From an uncultured Candidatus Udaeobacter sp. (lineage in GTDB: Bacteria > Verrucomicrobiota > Verrucomicrobiia > Chthoniobacterales > UBA10450), in NCBI GenBank assembly GCA_955652245.1, contig CATPAV010000207.1, forward strand, positions 1 through 17,880: a stretch of 17,880 nt of DNA. Direction: 5' to 3'. The notes beneath the pieces were generated by a model. It did no database searches and had not been told where the DNA came from. It was given only the letters and a program-made list of their open reading frames with translations. The first letter of the stretch is position 1. Each line of letters opens with the position of its first letter. Below, piece after piece: positions 6,579 to 14,376 of this stretch. The position numbers and the translations under genes are program-made.

Positions 6579-7910
6579 TCATTTCGCGCCGAGCTGCGCA
6601 ATCATCCGGTCGAACCGCGCGAGCACGCGCTCTTTCCCCATCACTTCCAGCATGTGATACAAACTTGGCCCAACTGAGCGGCCGCTTACAGCGACGCGCG
6701 CTGGATGAACGAGATCGCCGGTTTTACAGCCAAGTTTCTGCGCCAGCGTTTTGAGACTGGATTCGATTTCTTCCACAGTCCAATTCTCGATTTTGGCGAA
6801 TTCGTCGCGTAACGCGATCAACCGCTCCGTGGCTTCCGGCTTGCCAAAAACTTTCTCGACCGCCGCCGGATCGAACTCGTACTGCTCGGTGAAAAAATAG
6901 CGTGTCCACTCCGGCACATCGCTGAGAAGCTTGACTTTCTCTTTCACGATGGCGAGTGCCGCGCGGAGATAGCCCTTATCGGGTACGTCGATATTCGCCT
7001 TTTCCAAGAATGGTCGCGTCAGTTCGACGAAGCGATCGACCGACATTTGCGCGATGTATTGGCCGTTCAACCAAAAACATTTGTCGAGGTCGAATGCAGC
7101 GTTGCGTCGATTGATTTTCTCTAGCTCAAAAAGCCTGATGACCTCGTCGATGTCGATCTTCTCGCGATTGTCTTTCGGCGACCAGCCGAGCAGGCAAAGA
7201 TAATTGCGCACTGCTTCCGCCGCGTATCCCTGCTCCATGTAAGTAGTGACGCGCGCCCCTTCGTCCCGCTTGCTCATCTTGGAACCATCCCGATTCAGGA
7301 TAAGGGGGATATGCGCAAAGTGCGGCGTCGTCGCGCCGAGCGCTCGATAAAGCTCAATATGCTTCGGTGTGTTTGAAAGATGGTCTTCACCCCGGATGAC
7401 GTGCGAAATTTTCATTTCAATATCGTCGATCACGTTGACGAAATGAAAAATCCATGAGCCATCGGGCCGGCGAATTGTCATGTCAGGATGCGTCCCCGGA
7501 TTAGTGAGATCGAAATCGATTTTGCCGCACACAAGATCATCGACCACGACGTGTTCACGCGGCGAACGAAAACGCAGTGCGCCCGCGTCTTCGAAAATAT
7601 GGCCACCGTCCTGAAGTTGCTTCAGGTAGCGCTCGTAAATATCTGTGCGCTGACTTTGCAAATACGGGCCGAAATCTCCGCCAGCGCGCGGACCTTCGTC
7701 CCAATCTAGGCCGAGCCATTGCAAACCCTCGTAAATCGCTTCGGCGGCTTCTTCGGTGTTGCGAGTCCTGTCGGTGTCCTCGATGCGCAAAACGAATTTG
7801 CCGCCGTGATGCCGGGCGAAGAGCCAATTGAACAGTGCGGTGCGCGCGCCGCCGATATGCAGATAGCCCGTGGGCGAAGGGGCGAAACGGACACGGATTT
7901 CGGGATTCAT
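6579..7910 (-). CDS. gltX: glutamyl-tRNA synthetase
   Basis: 443 residues, class I aminoacyl-tRNA synthetase that charges tRNA-Glu. The HIGH-type motif is YLHIGG with HIGG at residues 18-21, and the KMSKS-type motif is GSKMSKRDEG with KMSKR at 211-215. IEDTDRTR at 43-50 and HFVNVIDDIEM/VIRGEDHLSNTP at about 156-182 are typical of GluRS. The acceptor-binding insert is short: GGHIFEDAGALRFR near 102-115 replaces the longer cysteine-bearing segment of enzymes such as that of E. coli, so no zinc site is seen there. The anticodon-binding C-terminal half is complete. The start at 7910 directly precedes RVRFAPSPTG, as expected; no Shine-Dalgarno sequence is visible. Confidence 0.96.
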   Translation of the reverse strand: MNPEIRVRFAPSPTGYLHIGGARTALFNWLFARHHGGKFVLRIEDTDRTRNTEEAAEAIYEGLQWLGLDWDEGPRAGGDFGPYLQSQRTDIYERYLKQLQDGGHIFEDAGALRFRSPREHVVVDDLVCGKIDFDLTNPGTHPDMTIRRPDGSWIFHFVNVIDDIEMKISHVIRGEDHLSNTPKHIELYRALGATTPHFAHIPLILNRDGSKMSKRDEGARVTTYMEQGYAAEAVRNYLCLLGWSPKDNREKIDIDEVIRLFELEKINRRNAAFDLDKCFWLNGQYIAQMSVDRFVELTRPFLEKANIDVPDKGYLRAALAIVKEKVKLLSDVPEWTRYFFTEQYEFDPAAVEKVFGKPEATERLIALRDEFAKIENWTVEEIESSLKTLAQKLGCKTGDLVHPARVAVSGRSVGPSLYHMLEVMGKERVLARFDRMIAQLGAK

Positions 7911-7933
7911 TGCAGCAACAAATTAGCCACGGA

Positions 7934-7994
7934 TTGTAGCGGCGGTCTATGACCGCCGGTCGATAAATGCGACGCTCATAGAGCGCCGTGACAG
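7934..7994. repeat. GTAG-type REP doublet, copy B
   Basis: TTGTAGC at 7934-7940 precedes a perfect hairpin GGCGGTC-TAT-GACCGCC (7941-7957). After a 13-base spacer comes GACGCTC-ATA-GAGCGCC (7971-7987, one mismatch) and the decayed end GTGACAG in place of GCTACAA. It is the same family as the copy at 1013-1083: the hairpin stems and GCGACGCTCATAGAGCGCCG are shared almost base for base. It occupies most of the tilS/gltX spacer, five bases past the tilS stop. Confidence 0.85.
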
Positions 7995-7998
7995 AAAA

Positions 7999-8949
7999 TC
8001 ATTCAATGAAAATTTTCCCAGCGCGTCTCCGCACATGTCGATCTTTGGAGAGATTGATCTTCGCAATCTTCGGATCGAGGAGCGAACGGACGCGTTCGAT
8101 TACCTCAAATCCGATATCGGCGATCTTTTGTTCGCGAAGCCACGTCAGGATTGCGCGCCGTTGCAATGCAGTCGCTAACCCGCGGAGTTTTTTGACCGCC
8201 AGATGCTGATTTCTCGCAGCGGAACGTGCGGCCATCCCCTCGATCCAAGCTTTTTCTTCGGCTGCGATGGTCGCGGCGCGCCAGATGCTCGTCCGAATTT
8301 TGCGACCGAGCGTTTTTTCCAAATACGGAATGATGCGACGACGCAGCCGATTGCGCAGCGGAGTGAGATTTTTGTTCGAGGCATCTTCGCGAAATTTCAG
8401 GCGATACTTTCGCACGTACCTGTCAATCTCGTCGCGCCAAACTCCGAGCAGGGGGCGGACAATCGTTATATCGACATTATCGATTCGCCGGATGGAAATC
8501 TCGCGCATCGCGGCGAGACCGGCGAGAACGGCTCCGAGAAAAAGGTTAATCAAAAACTTCTCGACCAGATCGTCGGCATGATGTGCGAGAAAGATTGTGT
8601 GACAGCGTCGTTGTTTCGCGATTTTTGCAAAGAACTTATAGCGCGCCTCACGTGCGGCGGTTTCGATCGACATCTTCTTTTTTCTCGCGATCGCGCGGAC
8701 ATCCGCGGATTCGATTTCAAGATCGACATCATATTTCGCCGCGAGTTTTTCGACAAAGCGCGCGTCGGCATTGCTCGAGCGTCCGCGCAACTCGTGATTC
8801 AAGTGGCAGATGATTAGCTTCTTGTAACCAACATGGACAAGTTGATGAAGGAGCGTGACGGAATCGCGTCCGCCGGAAACGCCGATGAGATGGCGCGCGT
8901 CCGGCGAGAACCTGCGAAACAGAATTGTCTTAGTTTGAATCCAATCCAT
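7999..8949 (-). CDS. tilS: tRNA(Ile)-lysidine synthetase
   Basis: 316 residues from the ATG at 8949. TilS adds lysine to C34 of the CAU-anticodon tRNA-Ile so that it reads AUA. The N-type ATP pyrophosphatase loop is GVSGGRDSVTLL with SGGRDS at residues 25-30. Further family motifs are HLNHELRG, ETAAREARYKFF, HHADD, RPLL, and EDASNKNLTPLRNRLRRRII near the end of the catalytic domain. In the HHADD segment, DDLVEKFLINLFLGAVLAGL replaces the more usual DDQ-E-T and RG-GL-GL, a mild divergence. The protein is short like the Aquifex enzyme and lacks the C-terminal domains of E. coli TilS. An in-frame TTG at 8973 would add eight residues; I prefer the ATG. Neither has a convincing ribosome binding site. 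Confidence 0.92.
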   Translation of the reverse strand: MDWIQTKTILFRRFSPDARHLIGVSGGRDSVTLLHQLVHVGYKKLIICHLNHELRGRSSNADARFVEKLAAKYDVDLEIESADVRAIARKKKMSIETAAREARYKFFAKIAKQRRCHTIFLAHHADDLVEKFLINLFLGAVLAGLAAMREISIRRIDNVDITIVRPLLGVWRDEIDRYVRKYRLKFREDASNKNLTPLRNRLRRRIIPYLEKTLGRKIRTSIWRAATIAAEEKAWIEGMAARSAARNQHLAVKKLRGLATALQRRAILTWLREQKIADIGFEVIERVRSLLDPKIAKINLSKDRHVRRRAGKIFIE

Positions 8950-9038
8950 CCGGTCGTTGCATCCAACGTTCAAAGGTTAACGATGAACGATCACCGGCAT
9001 TTAGACAAAATGAGAAGTCGGCGGCGTCTTCATCATAA

Positions 9039-9046
9039 AAGGAGGG
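9039..9046 (+). promoter_or_regulatory. strong Shine-Dalgarno sequence of the small membrane protein gene
   Basis: AAGGAGGG lies nine bases before the ATG at 9056. It is the best ribosome binding site in the window, in a region where most genes show none, and it fixes the start of the small gene that follows. Confidence 0.85.
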
Positions 9047-9055
9047 TCCCATATT

Positions 9056-9289
9056 ATGAACAACGAACATGAATCTACATACACGCTCCTGGTTCGCTCG
9101 GAGGAGACTGGCCGGAGCATCATGGAAACTGTCGTTTACGCGCTTTTCGGTTTGAGCGCGATTGTTTCGATCTGGCAGTTTGCCCAGCAACCAAATCAGC
9201 TGCCGATCGATAGAGAAACTTTCCGACTACACCCGGCTCTCGATATGTCGCATCGTCAGGTGGCGTCGGTATTAAATCGGGGGTCCTGA
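9056..9289 (+). CDS. small single-helix membrane protein of unknown function
   Basis: 77 residues; I do not recognise the family. The N-terminal part (MNNEHESTYTLLVRSEETGR) is polar. It is followed by one hydrophobic segment at about residues 23-42 (METVVYALFGLSAIVSIWQF), then a polar tail with LPIDRETFRLHPALDMSHRQ. No lipobox or cleavable signal peptide is obvious, so a single-pass inner-membrane protein is likely. The gene is real by its AAGGAGGG ribosome binding site and its position alone in the divergent spacer next to tilS. It is transcribed away from tilS and toward the efflux genes, but 115 bases including the tetR operator separate it from them, so it may be its own unit. Function unknown. 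Confidence 0.72.
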   Translation: MNNEHESTYTLLVRSEETGRSIMETVVYALFGLSAIVSIWQFAQQPNQLPIDRETFRLHPALDMSHRQVASVLNRGS

Positions 9290-9371
9290 GTGGGAGAGTG
9301 CGCTAGCCGCTTGCTTTTGAGCCGCCGCGGCGATTGCCTCCCAAAGTGAGAAATCCATAGAGCGATTTGAC

Positions 9372-9393
9372 AATGAATGAACGTTCATTCATT
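9372..9393. promoter_or_regulatory. 22-bp palindromic TetR-type operator over the tetR promoter
   Basis: AATGAATGAAC is followed directly by its exact reverse complement GTTCATTCATT, a perfect palindrome of 22 bases. TTGACA, a perfect -35 hexamer, lies at 9367-9372 and touches its left edge. The operator therefore covers the promoter spacer, and the tetR ATG is only 12 bases beyond. A clear -10 box is not visible (CATTTT at 9390-9395 is the best at 17-bp spacing). Binding by the adjacent TetR protein is inference from position and symmetry. Confidence 0.85.
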
Positions 9394-9404
9394 TTCCTAA
9401 ACTT

Positions 9405-10034
9405 ATGTCACAGCCCCAGATAGATTCGACCTTAGATCGACGAGCCCAAATCCTCGACGCCGCCGTGGTCTGCTTCGCCAAACGCGGCTTTCACCAAGCC
9501 AGCATGCACGATATCAGCGCCGAGGCTGGGATCAGCGTCGGCCTGATCTATCGCTATTTTGAAAACAAAGAGGCCGTGATCTCGGCGATGGCCGCCCGGC
9601 ATAAGAAGGAGATTCATGCCATGCTAGAGCGCGCCCGTCAGGCGCCGACTCTGCTCGAGTCGCTCGAAATTTTGTTCACTGCGCATTGCTGCGAAAACGA
9701 GCCGCGCGTGATCTCGGCATTCGTTGTCGATCTTTACGCCGAGGCGTCGCGCAATCCGCAAGTGGCCGATTTGGTGTGCGATGTTTTGAAAACGGCGATG
9801 GATGGCGTAACCGAATTGATCGCTCGGGCCAAGGAAGTGCAAAGTGCGGAGCACGGACTGACACCCGCCGAGTTGGCGGAATTAATTTTTTCCGTGGCGC
9901 GCGGAATGCTGATGCTGGACGTTTTGCGTCCGCAGGAGATGACGGCAGCGGAACGGCGTACGCGGCAACTGGAGGTGGCGCGCAGACTGTGGCGCGTGTT
10001 GTTTAAACCAAAGACCGAACCGGCGTATGCATGA
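9405..10034 (+). CDS. TetR/AcrR-family transcriptional repressor of the efflux operon
   Basis: 209 residues. The N-terminal TetR DNA-binding domain covers about residues 12-58, with the helix-turn-helix in MHDISAEAGISVGLIYRYF (34-52) and the usual KEAV after it. The C-terminal all-helical part is the ligand and dimer domain; its ligand cannot be read from the sequence. It sits directly behind a perfect palindromic operator and before the pump genes, so it probably represses itself and the pump, releasing DNA when it binds a toxic compound. The ATG at 9405 has no Shine-Dalgarno sequence and is so near the promoter that the mRNA could have a very short leader. Its end overlaps a possible upstream start of the next gene. 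Confidence 0.92.
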   Translation: MSQPQIDSTLDRRAQILDAAVVCFAKRGFHQASMHDISAEAGISVGLIYRYFENKEAVISAMAARHKKEIHAMLERARQAPTLLESLEILFTAHCCENEPRVISAFVVDLYAEASRNPQVADLVCDVLKTAMDGVTELIARAKEVQSAEHGLTPAELAELIFSVARGMLMLDVLRPQEMTAAERRTRQLEVARRLWRVLFKPKTEPAYA

Positions 10035-10056
10035 CCTTGCCAGAACCAATTTGATA

Positions 10057-11196
10057 ATGAAACCGGCGCGAAAAAAAGTGTGGATTGCAATCGCGGGGGT
10101 CGTGGGCCTGGCGATTTTGCTCATTTTTATCAAAGGCTTGCAGATTTTCACGATGATCTCTGCGGCCAAGAAGATGACGCCGCCGCCCGAAACGGTTACG
10201 AGCGCACTTGTGCAAGAGGAAGATTGGGCGCCGCTGCTTTCGGCCGTTGGATCCATTTCCCCGGTGCAAGGCGCGATTATCAGCAGCGAACTTCCGGGAA
10301 CTGTCGCGGAAGTGGCGTTCGAATCGGGTGCGACAGTGAAGAAGAGCGATCTGCTGGTGCATCTCGACACGACGGCAGAAGAGGCGCAGCTGAAATCCGC
10401 TGATGCAGATACAGAGCTGGCGCGCGCGGATGTGGAGCGTGCCCGCGATCTTGCAACGCGAAAAGTAATCTCGAAAGCCGAAATTGACGCTGCGGAATCG
10501 AAGTTCAACCAAAAGAGCGCGATGACTGAAAACATGCGCGCGATTATTGCCAAGAAAACGATTCGCGCGCCGTTCGATGGCGCAGCCGGAATTCGCACGG
10601 TCAATGTTGGCCAGATGATTAACGCGGGCCAACAGATCGTGCCGTTACAATCGCTCGATCCAGTCTTCGCCGATTTCGCGCTGCCGCAGCAGAGTTTTGC
10701 GAAATTGTCGCCCGGTCTTGAAGTGCGCGTGACGACCGATGCAGTCCCTGGCCACGTCTTTGCGGGAAAATTGACCGCGATTAATTCAATGGTGGATGTG
10801 GCGAGTCGCAACGTGATGTTGCAAGCAACGTTGGAAAATCACGATCACGCGCTGCGATCTGGAATGTTCGCGAAGATCGACGTTGTCCTGCCGGAGAAAC
10901 AGAAGACGCTGGTCGTTCCCGGAAGCGCGATTTCGTACGCGCCTTTTGGCGATTCGGTTTTTGTGATCGAGAAACAGAAGGACCCGAAGACCGGCAAAGA
11001 ATCGCAAACCATCCGTCAGCAATTCGTGCGGGTTGGTGAAGCGCGCGGCGATTTTGTTTCGATCACGACCGGATTAAAGCCAGGCGAAACGGTCGTGGGC
11101 ACCGGCGTTTTTAAGCTGCGCAACGGAATGGCCGTGACCATTAACAATGATCTCGCACCGAAGCCGCAGATTTCGCCGACACCGGCGGATACTTAA
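10057..11196 (+). CDS. RND efflux periplasmic adaptor (membrane fusion protein)
   Basis: 379 residues from the ATG at 10057. Adaptors of this family bridge an inner-membrane RND pump and an outer-membrane channel. One N-terminal membrane anchor (about residues 8-26, VWIAIAGVVGLAILLIFIK) is followed by the lipoyl half-motifs around ISSELPGTVAEVAFESG and IRAPFDGAAGIRTVNVGQ. A helical hairpin lies between them, and beta-barrel and membrane-proximal domains follow. There is no lipobox cysteine, so anchoring is by the helix. The sequence style recalls MexH-like adaptors. An in-frame ATG at 10027 overlaps the tetR end by eight bases and would add ten residues; the 10057 start gives a more usual N-terminus. 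The close spacing indicates one operon with tetR and the pump. Confidence 0.9.
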   Translation: MKPARKKVWIAIAGVVGLAILLIFIKGLQIFTMISAAKKMTPPPETVTSALVQEEDWAPLLSAVGSISPVQGAIISSELPGTVAEVAFESGATVKKSDLLVHLDTTAEEAQLKSADADTELARADVERARDLATRKVISKAEIDAAESKFNQKSAMTENMRAIIAKKTIRAPFDGAAGIRTVNVGQMINAGQQIVPLQSLDPVFADFALPQQSFAKLSPGLEVRVTTDAVPGHVFAGKLTAINSMVDVASRNVMLQATLENHDHALRSGMFAKIDVVLPEKQKTLVVPGSAISYAPFGDSVFVIEKQKDPKTGKESQTIRQQFVRVGEARGDFVSITTGLKPGETVVGTGVFKLRNGMAVTINNDLAPKPQISPTPADT

Positions 11197-11208
11197 TGCA
11201 AGACCGAC

Positions 11209-14200
11209 ATGAAATCGTTCACTGATCTTTTCATCAAGCGTCCGGTGCTGGCGCTGGTGGTCAGCTTCGTCATTCTCATCGCTGGCTTGCAGGCGATCAA
11301 AACAATCAATGTCCGGCAATATCCGCGCAGTGACATCGCGGCGATCACGGTGACGACGGTGTACATCGGCGCGGATGCGGAGCTAGTCCGCGGGTTTATC
11401 ACCACACCGCTCGAGCGCGCAATCGCCGCAGCCGACGGCATCGATTATCTCCAATCGCAAAGCTCGCAAGGTCAGTCGGTAATTACCGCGCGTCTCAAAT
11501 TGAATTACGACGCGAACAAGGCGCTCTCCGATATCAGCTCGAAGGTGGACGCAATCCGGAAGGATTTGCCGCCAGAATCCGAGATTCCGGTGATCAACAT
11601 TGAAGCGGCGGATTCGCGATTTGCCTCGGCCTACTTGAGTTTCACTTCGAACATATTGCAGCCTAACGAAGTGACCGATTATCTCGTGCGCCTCGTGCAA
11701 CCACGCCTGACTGCGATCGGCGGCGTGCAAAAAGCAGACATTCTTGGCGGGCGCGTCTTCGCTATGCGCATCTGGATGAAGCCGGACCGGATGGCGGCTC
11801 TGAACATCAGCCCGGCTGACGTGCGTAGCGCGCTTTCCAGAAACAATTATCTCGCGGCAGTCGGCAGCACGAAAGGTTCGCTGCTTCAGGTCAACCTGAC
11901 TGCGAACACGGATTTGCACACGGCGGATGACTTCAAGAAACTCGTCGTCCGCCAGGACAAAGGAAATCTCATCCGGCTAAGCGACATCGCGGACGTCGTG
12001 CTGGGCGCAGAAGATTATAACACCGAAGTGCGCTTCTCCGGCGAGAAGGCCGTTTTCATGGGTATCTGGGTTTTGCCCAATGCGAACTCCATTGACGTAA
12101 TCAAGCGTGTGCGCGCCGAGATGGAACAGATCAAGAAGGAACTTCCGACCGGCATGACCGGGCAGATCGCCTACGATGCCACCGCGTACATCAACGACGC
12201 GATCCACGAGGTCGTGAAAACGCTGATCGACACGCTGCTCATCGTCATGGTCGTGATCTTTTTGTTTCTCGGATCTTTCCGGTCCGTGGTCGTGCCGGTG
12301 GTGGCGATTCCGATTTCGCTTATCGGCGCACTCTTTCTCATGCAGTTATTCGGCTTCACCCTGAACTTGCTCACGCTGCTCGCGATCGTGCTTTCGGTCG
12401 GATTGGTCGTCGATGACGCGATCGTCGTCGTCGAAAATGTCGAACGCCATCTCCGCGAAGGAATGTCGCGCATGAACGCCGCGCTTCAGGGTGCGCGCGA
12501 ATTGATTGGGCCGATCATCGCGATGACCATTACTTTGGCCGCGGTTTACACTCCAATCGCGTTGCAAGGAGGATTGACCGGCGCGCTTTTCCGCGAGTTC
12601 GCGCTCACGCTCGCCGGCGCGGTCGCGATCTCCGGTGTAGTGGCGTTAACGCTTTCGCCAATGATGTCCGCGCACCTTCTGCGCGCCGGCGATGTCGATA
12701 AAGGATTCGGTGGCATCGTCAACCGCACTTTTGATCGGTTCCGTGAGTGGTATAGCAGCCACCTCGATCGGACACTGGCCGCGCGACCCGCGGTGTATGC
12801 GGTCTGGATCGGACTGTCGCTCTTGGCGGTGCTGTTCTACAAAATGTCGCCAGTCGAGGCAGTGCCAACAGAAGATCAAGGCGTCATTTTCGGAGCTATG
12901 ACTGCGCCTGCAAACGCAACAATTGACGACACGATTCGTTATGCGGATGCGGCCGGAAAAATCTTCAAGAGTGCTCCAGACACACGGTTCACATTTCAAA
13001 TCACATCTCCCGACCAAGGCTTTGGCGGAATGGTGCTGAAGCCTTGGGGTGTGCGCAAAACTCCAACAGCCGCCATACTACCAGGTATTCAGCAAAAAAT
13101 CGGAGGAATTCCGGGCATCCGCATGTTCCCGTTTATGCCATCAGCCCTTCCAGGCGCCGACAACTTCCCGGTCAATTTGGTGATCGCTTCGACGGCTGAT
13201 CCGGAGCGTATTCTGGAGTTCGCGAAGCAGATTCAGCTCAAAGCAATGCAGAGCGGGATGTTTCGATTTGTAGACATCGATACAAAGATTGACCAGCCGC
13301 AGTCCGAAGTCGTTTTCGATCACGAGAAGGTTGGTTCGCTTGGTCTCGACATGCAACAGGTCGGGGCTGATCTCTCGGCCAGCATCGGTGGCAACTTCGT
13401 CAATCGCTTCAACATGGCCGGCCGCAGTTACAAGGTCATTCCCCAGATCAAGCGGATTGATCGATTAAACCCGCAACAATTGGAAAACATTTACGTGACC
13501 GGACCGAACAATCAACTGATTCCGCTCAGCACGGTGGCGACGATTCAACACAAGACTGTTGCTCGCTCACTTAACCGCATGCAGCAGCTCAACGCCGTCA
13601 TCATTAGCGGTATGCCTGGCCAGTCGCTTGGCAGCGCCCTGAAGTTTCTCGAAGACGAAGCGCGCAAGATTTTGCCGAAAGGCTACGTGCTCGATTACAC
13701 CGGCGAGTCGCGCCAGCTACGCACCGAGGGCAATAAATTTTTGCCGGCTTTCGCACTTGCAGTCTTACTGATCTTTCTCGTGCTTGCCGCGCAATTCAAC
13801 AGCTTCCGTGATCCGTTCATCATTCTGCTCGGCTCTGTGCCGTTGGCCATGTTTGGCGCGCTGCTTTTCACTTTTCTGAAGATGCCGTTCGGAAAGTTCT
13901 TCACTGACGGCTGGACGACCACGCTGAACATTTATTCACAGGTCGGTCTGGTCACACTCGTCGGATTGGTATCGAAAAACGGCATCCTGATCGTCCAGTT
14001 CGCAAACGAATTGCAACGGCAAGGTTTGACTAAACTTGCCGCGGTCGCACAAGCCGCGCGCATCCGGTTGCGTCCGATCATGATGACGAGCGCTGCGACA
14101 GTTGCGGGTCACTTTCCGCTCACGTTGGTGAGCGGCGCCGGCGCGGCCGCGCGAAATTCCATCGGTCTGGTTCTCGTGGGCGGGATGACTATTGGAACGA

Positions 14201-14376
14201 TTTTCACGCTCTTTATCGTGCCCTCGCTCTACATGCTCATCGCGAAAGAGCATCACGAAAAACCGGTCGGCGAAAGCGAGGAAGAACAGCTGGCCGCTGA
14301 AGCTGTCGATCTTGTCCCCGAGTACGCGCCAGCACTCGCACCGGATGGGAACGGCAACGGCTGGAAGCAAGCCTGA
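11209..14376 (+). CDS. RND-family multidrug efflux permease (HAE1 type)
   Basis: 1055 residues, normal for AcrB/MexI-type pumps. They work as inner-membrane trimers that export drugs or toxic metabolites using the proton gradient. The first helix follows FTDLFIKRPVLALVV, the typical opening. The proton-relay aspartates are in GLVVDDAIVVVENVERH (Asp402 and Asp403), and the relay lysine of TM10 is in GLVSKNGILIVQF (Lys923). Two large periplasmic loops separate TM1 from TM2 and TM7 from TM8. It starts 12 bases after the adaptor stop, so they are co-transcribed. The opening resembles MexI more than AcrB as I recall them. No TolC/OprM-type channel gene follows, so the channel must be encoded elsewhere. 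Substrate unknown. Confidence 0.94.
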   Translation: MKSFTDLFIKRPVLALVVSFVILIAGLQAIKTINVRQYPRSDIAAITVTTVYIGADAELVRGFITTPLERAIAAADGIDYLQSQSSQGQSVITARLKLNYDANKALSDISSKVDAIRKDLPPESEIPVINIEAADSRFASAYLSFTSNILQPNEVTDYLVRLVQPRLTAIGGVQKADILGGRVFAMRIWMKPDRMAALNISPADVRSALSRNNYLAAVGSTKGSLLQVNLTANTDLHTADDFKKLVVRQDKGNLIRLSDIADVVLGAEDYNTEVRFSGEKAVFMGIWVLPNANSIDVIKRVRAEMEQIKKELPTGMTGQIAYDATAYINDAIHEVVKTLIDTLLIVMVVIFLFLGSFRSVVVPVVAIPISLIGALFLMQLFGFTLNLLTLLAIVLSVGLVVDDAIVVVENVERHLREGMSRMNAALQGARELIGPIIAMTITLAAVYTPIALQGGLTGALFREFALTLAGAVAISGVVALTLSPMMSAHLLRAGDVDKGFGGIVNRTFDRFREWYSSHLDRTLAARPAVYAVWIGLSLLAVLFYKMSPVEAVPTEDQGVIFGAMTAPANATIDDTIRYADAAGKIFKSAPDTRFTFQITSPDQGFGGMVLKPWGVRKTPTAAILPGIQQKIGGIPGIRMFPFMPSALPGADNFPVNLVIASTADPERILEFAKQIQLKAMQSGMFRFVDIDTKIDQPQSEVVFDHEKVGSLGLDMQQVGADLSASIGGNFVNRFNMAGRSYKVIPQIKRIDRLNPQQLENIYVTGPNNQLIPLSTVATIQHKTVARSLNRMQQLNAVIISGMPGQSLGSALKFLEDEARKILPKGYVLDYTGESRQLRTEGNKFLPAFALAVLLIFLVLAAQFNSFRDPFIILLGSVPLAMFGALLFTFLKMPFGKFFTDGWTTTLNIYSQVGLVTLVGLVSKNGILIVQFANELQRQGLTKLAAVAQAARIRLRPIMMTSAATVAGHFPLTLVSGAGAAARNSIGLVLVGGMTIGTIFTLFIVPSLYMLIAKEHHEKPVGESEEEQLAAEAVDLVPEYAPALAPDGNGNGWKQA

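Noticed and set aside
8203..8817. 204-codon plus-strand frame opposite tilS
   Set aside because: Shadow of a gene with PP-loop and other TilS motifs on the opposite strand.
8963..8992. AACGTTCAAAGGTTAACG-like string near the tilS start as another repeat copy
   Set aside because: Only loosely similar to the 3291-3325 hairpin and it does not fold well; could be chance.
9323..9332. CGCCGCGGCG palindrome as a terminator or operator after the small gene
   Set aside because: Ten-bp GC palindrome without a T-run or repeated partner; expected by chance in GC-rich spacer.
9882..10811. 309-codon open frame antisense to tetR and the adaptor gene
   Set aside because: Serine/threonine/alanine-rich shadow composition, no ribosome binding site, and both plus-strand genes beneath it have clear family motifs.
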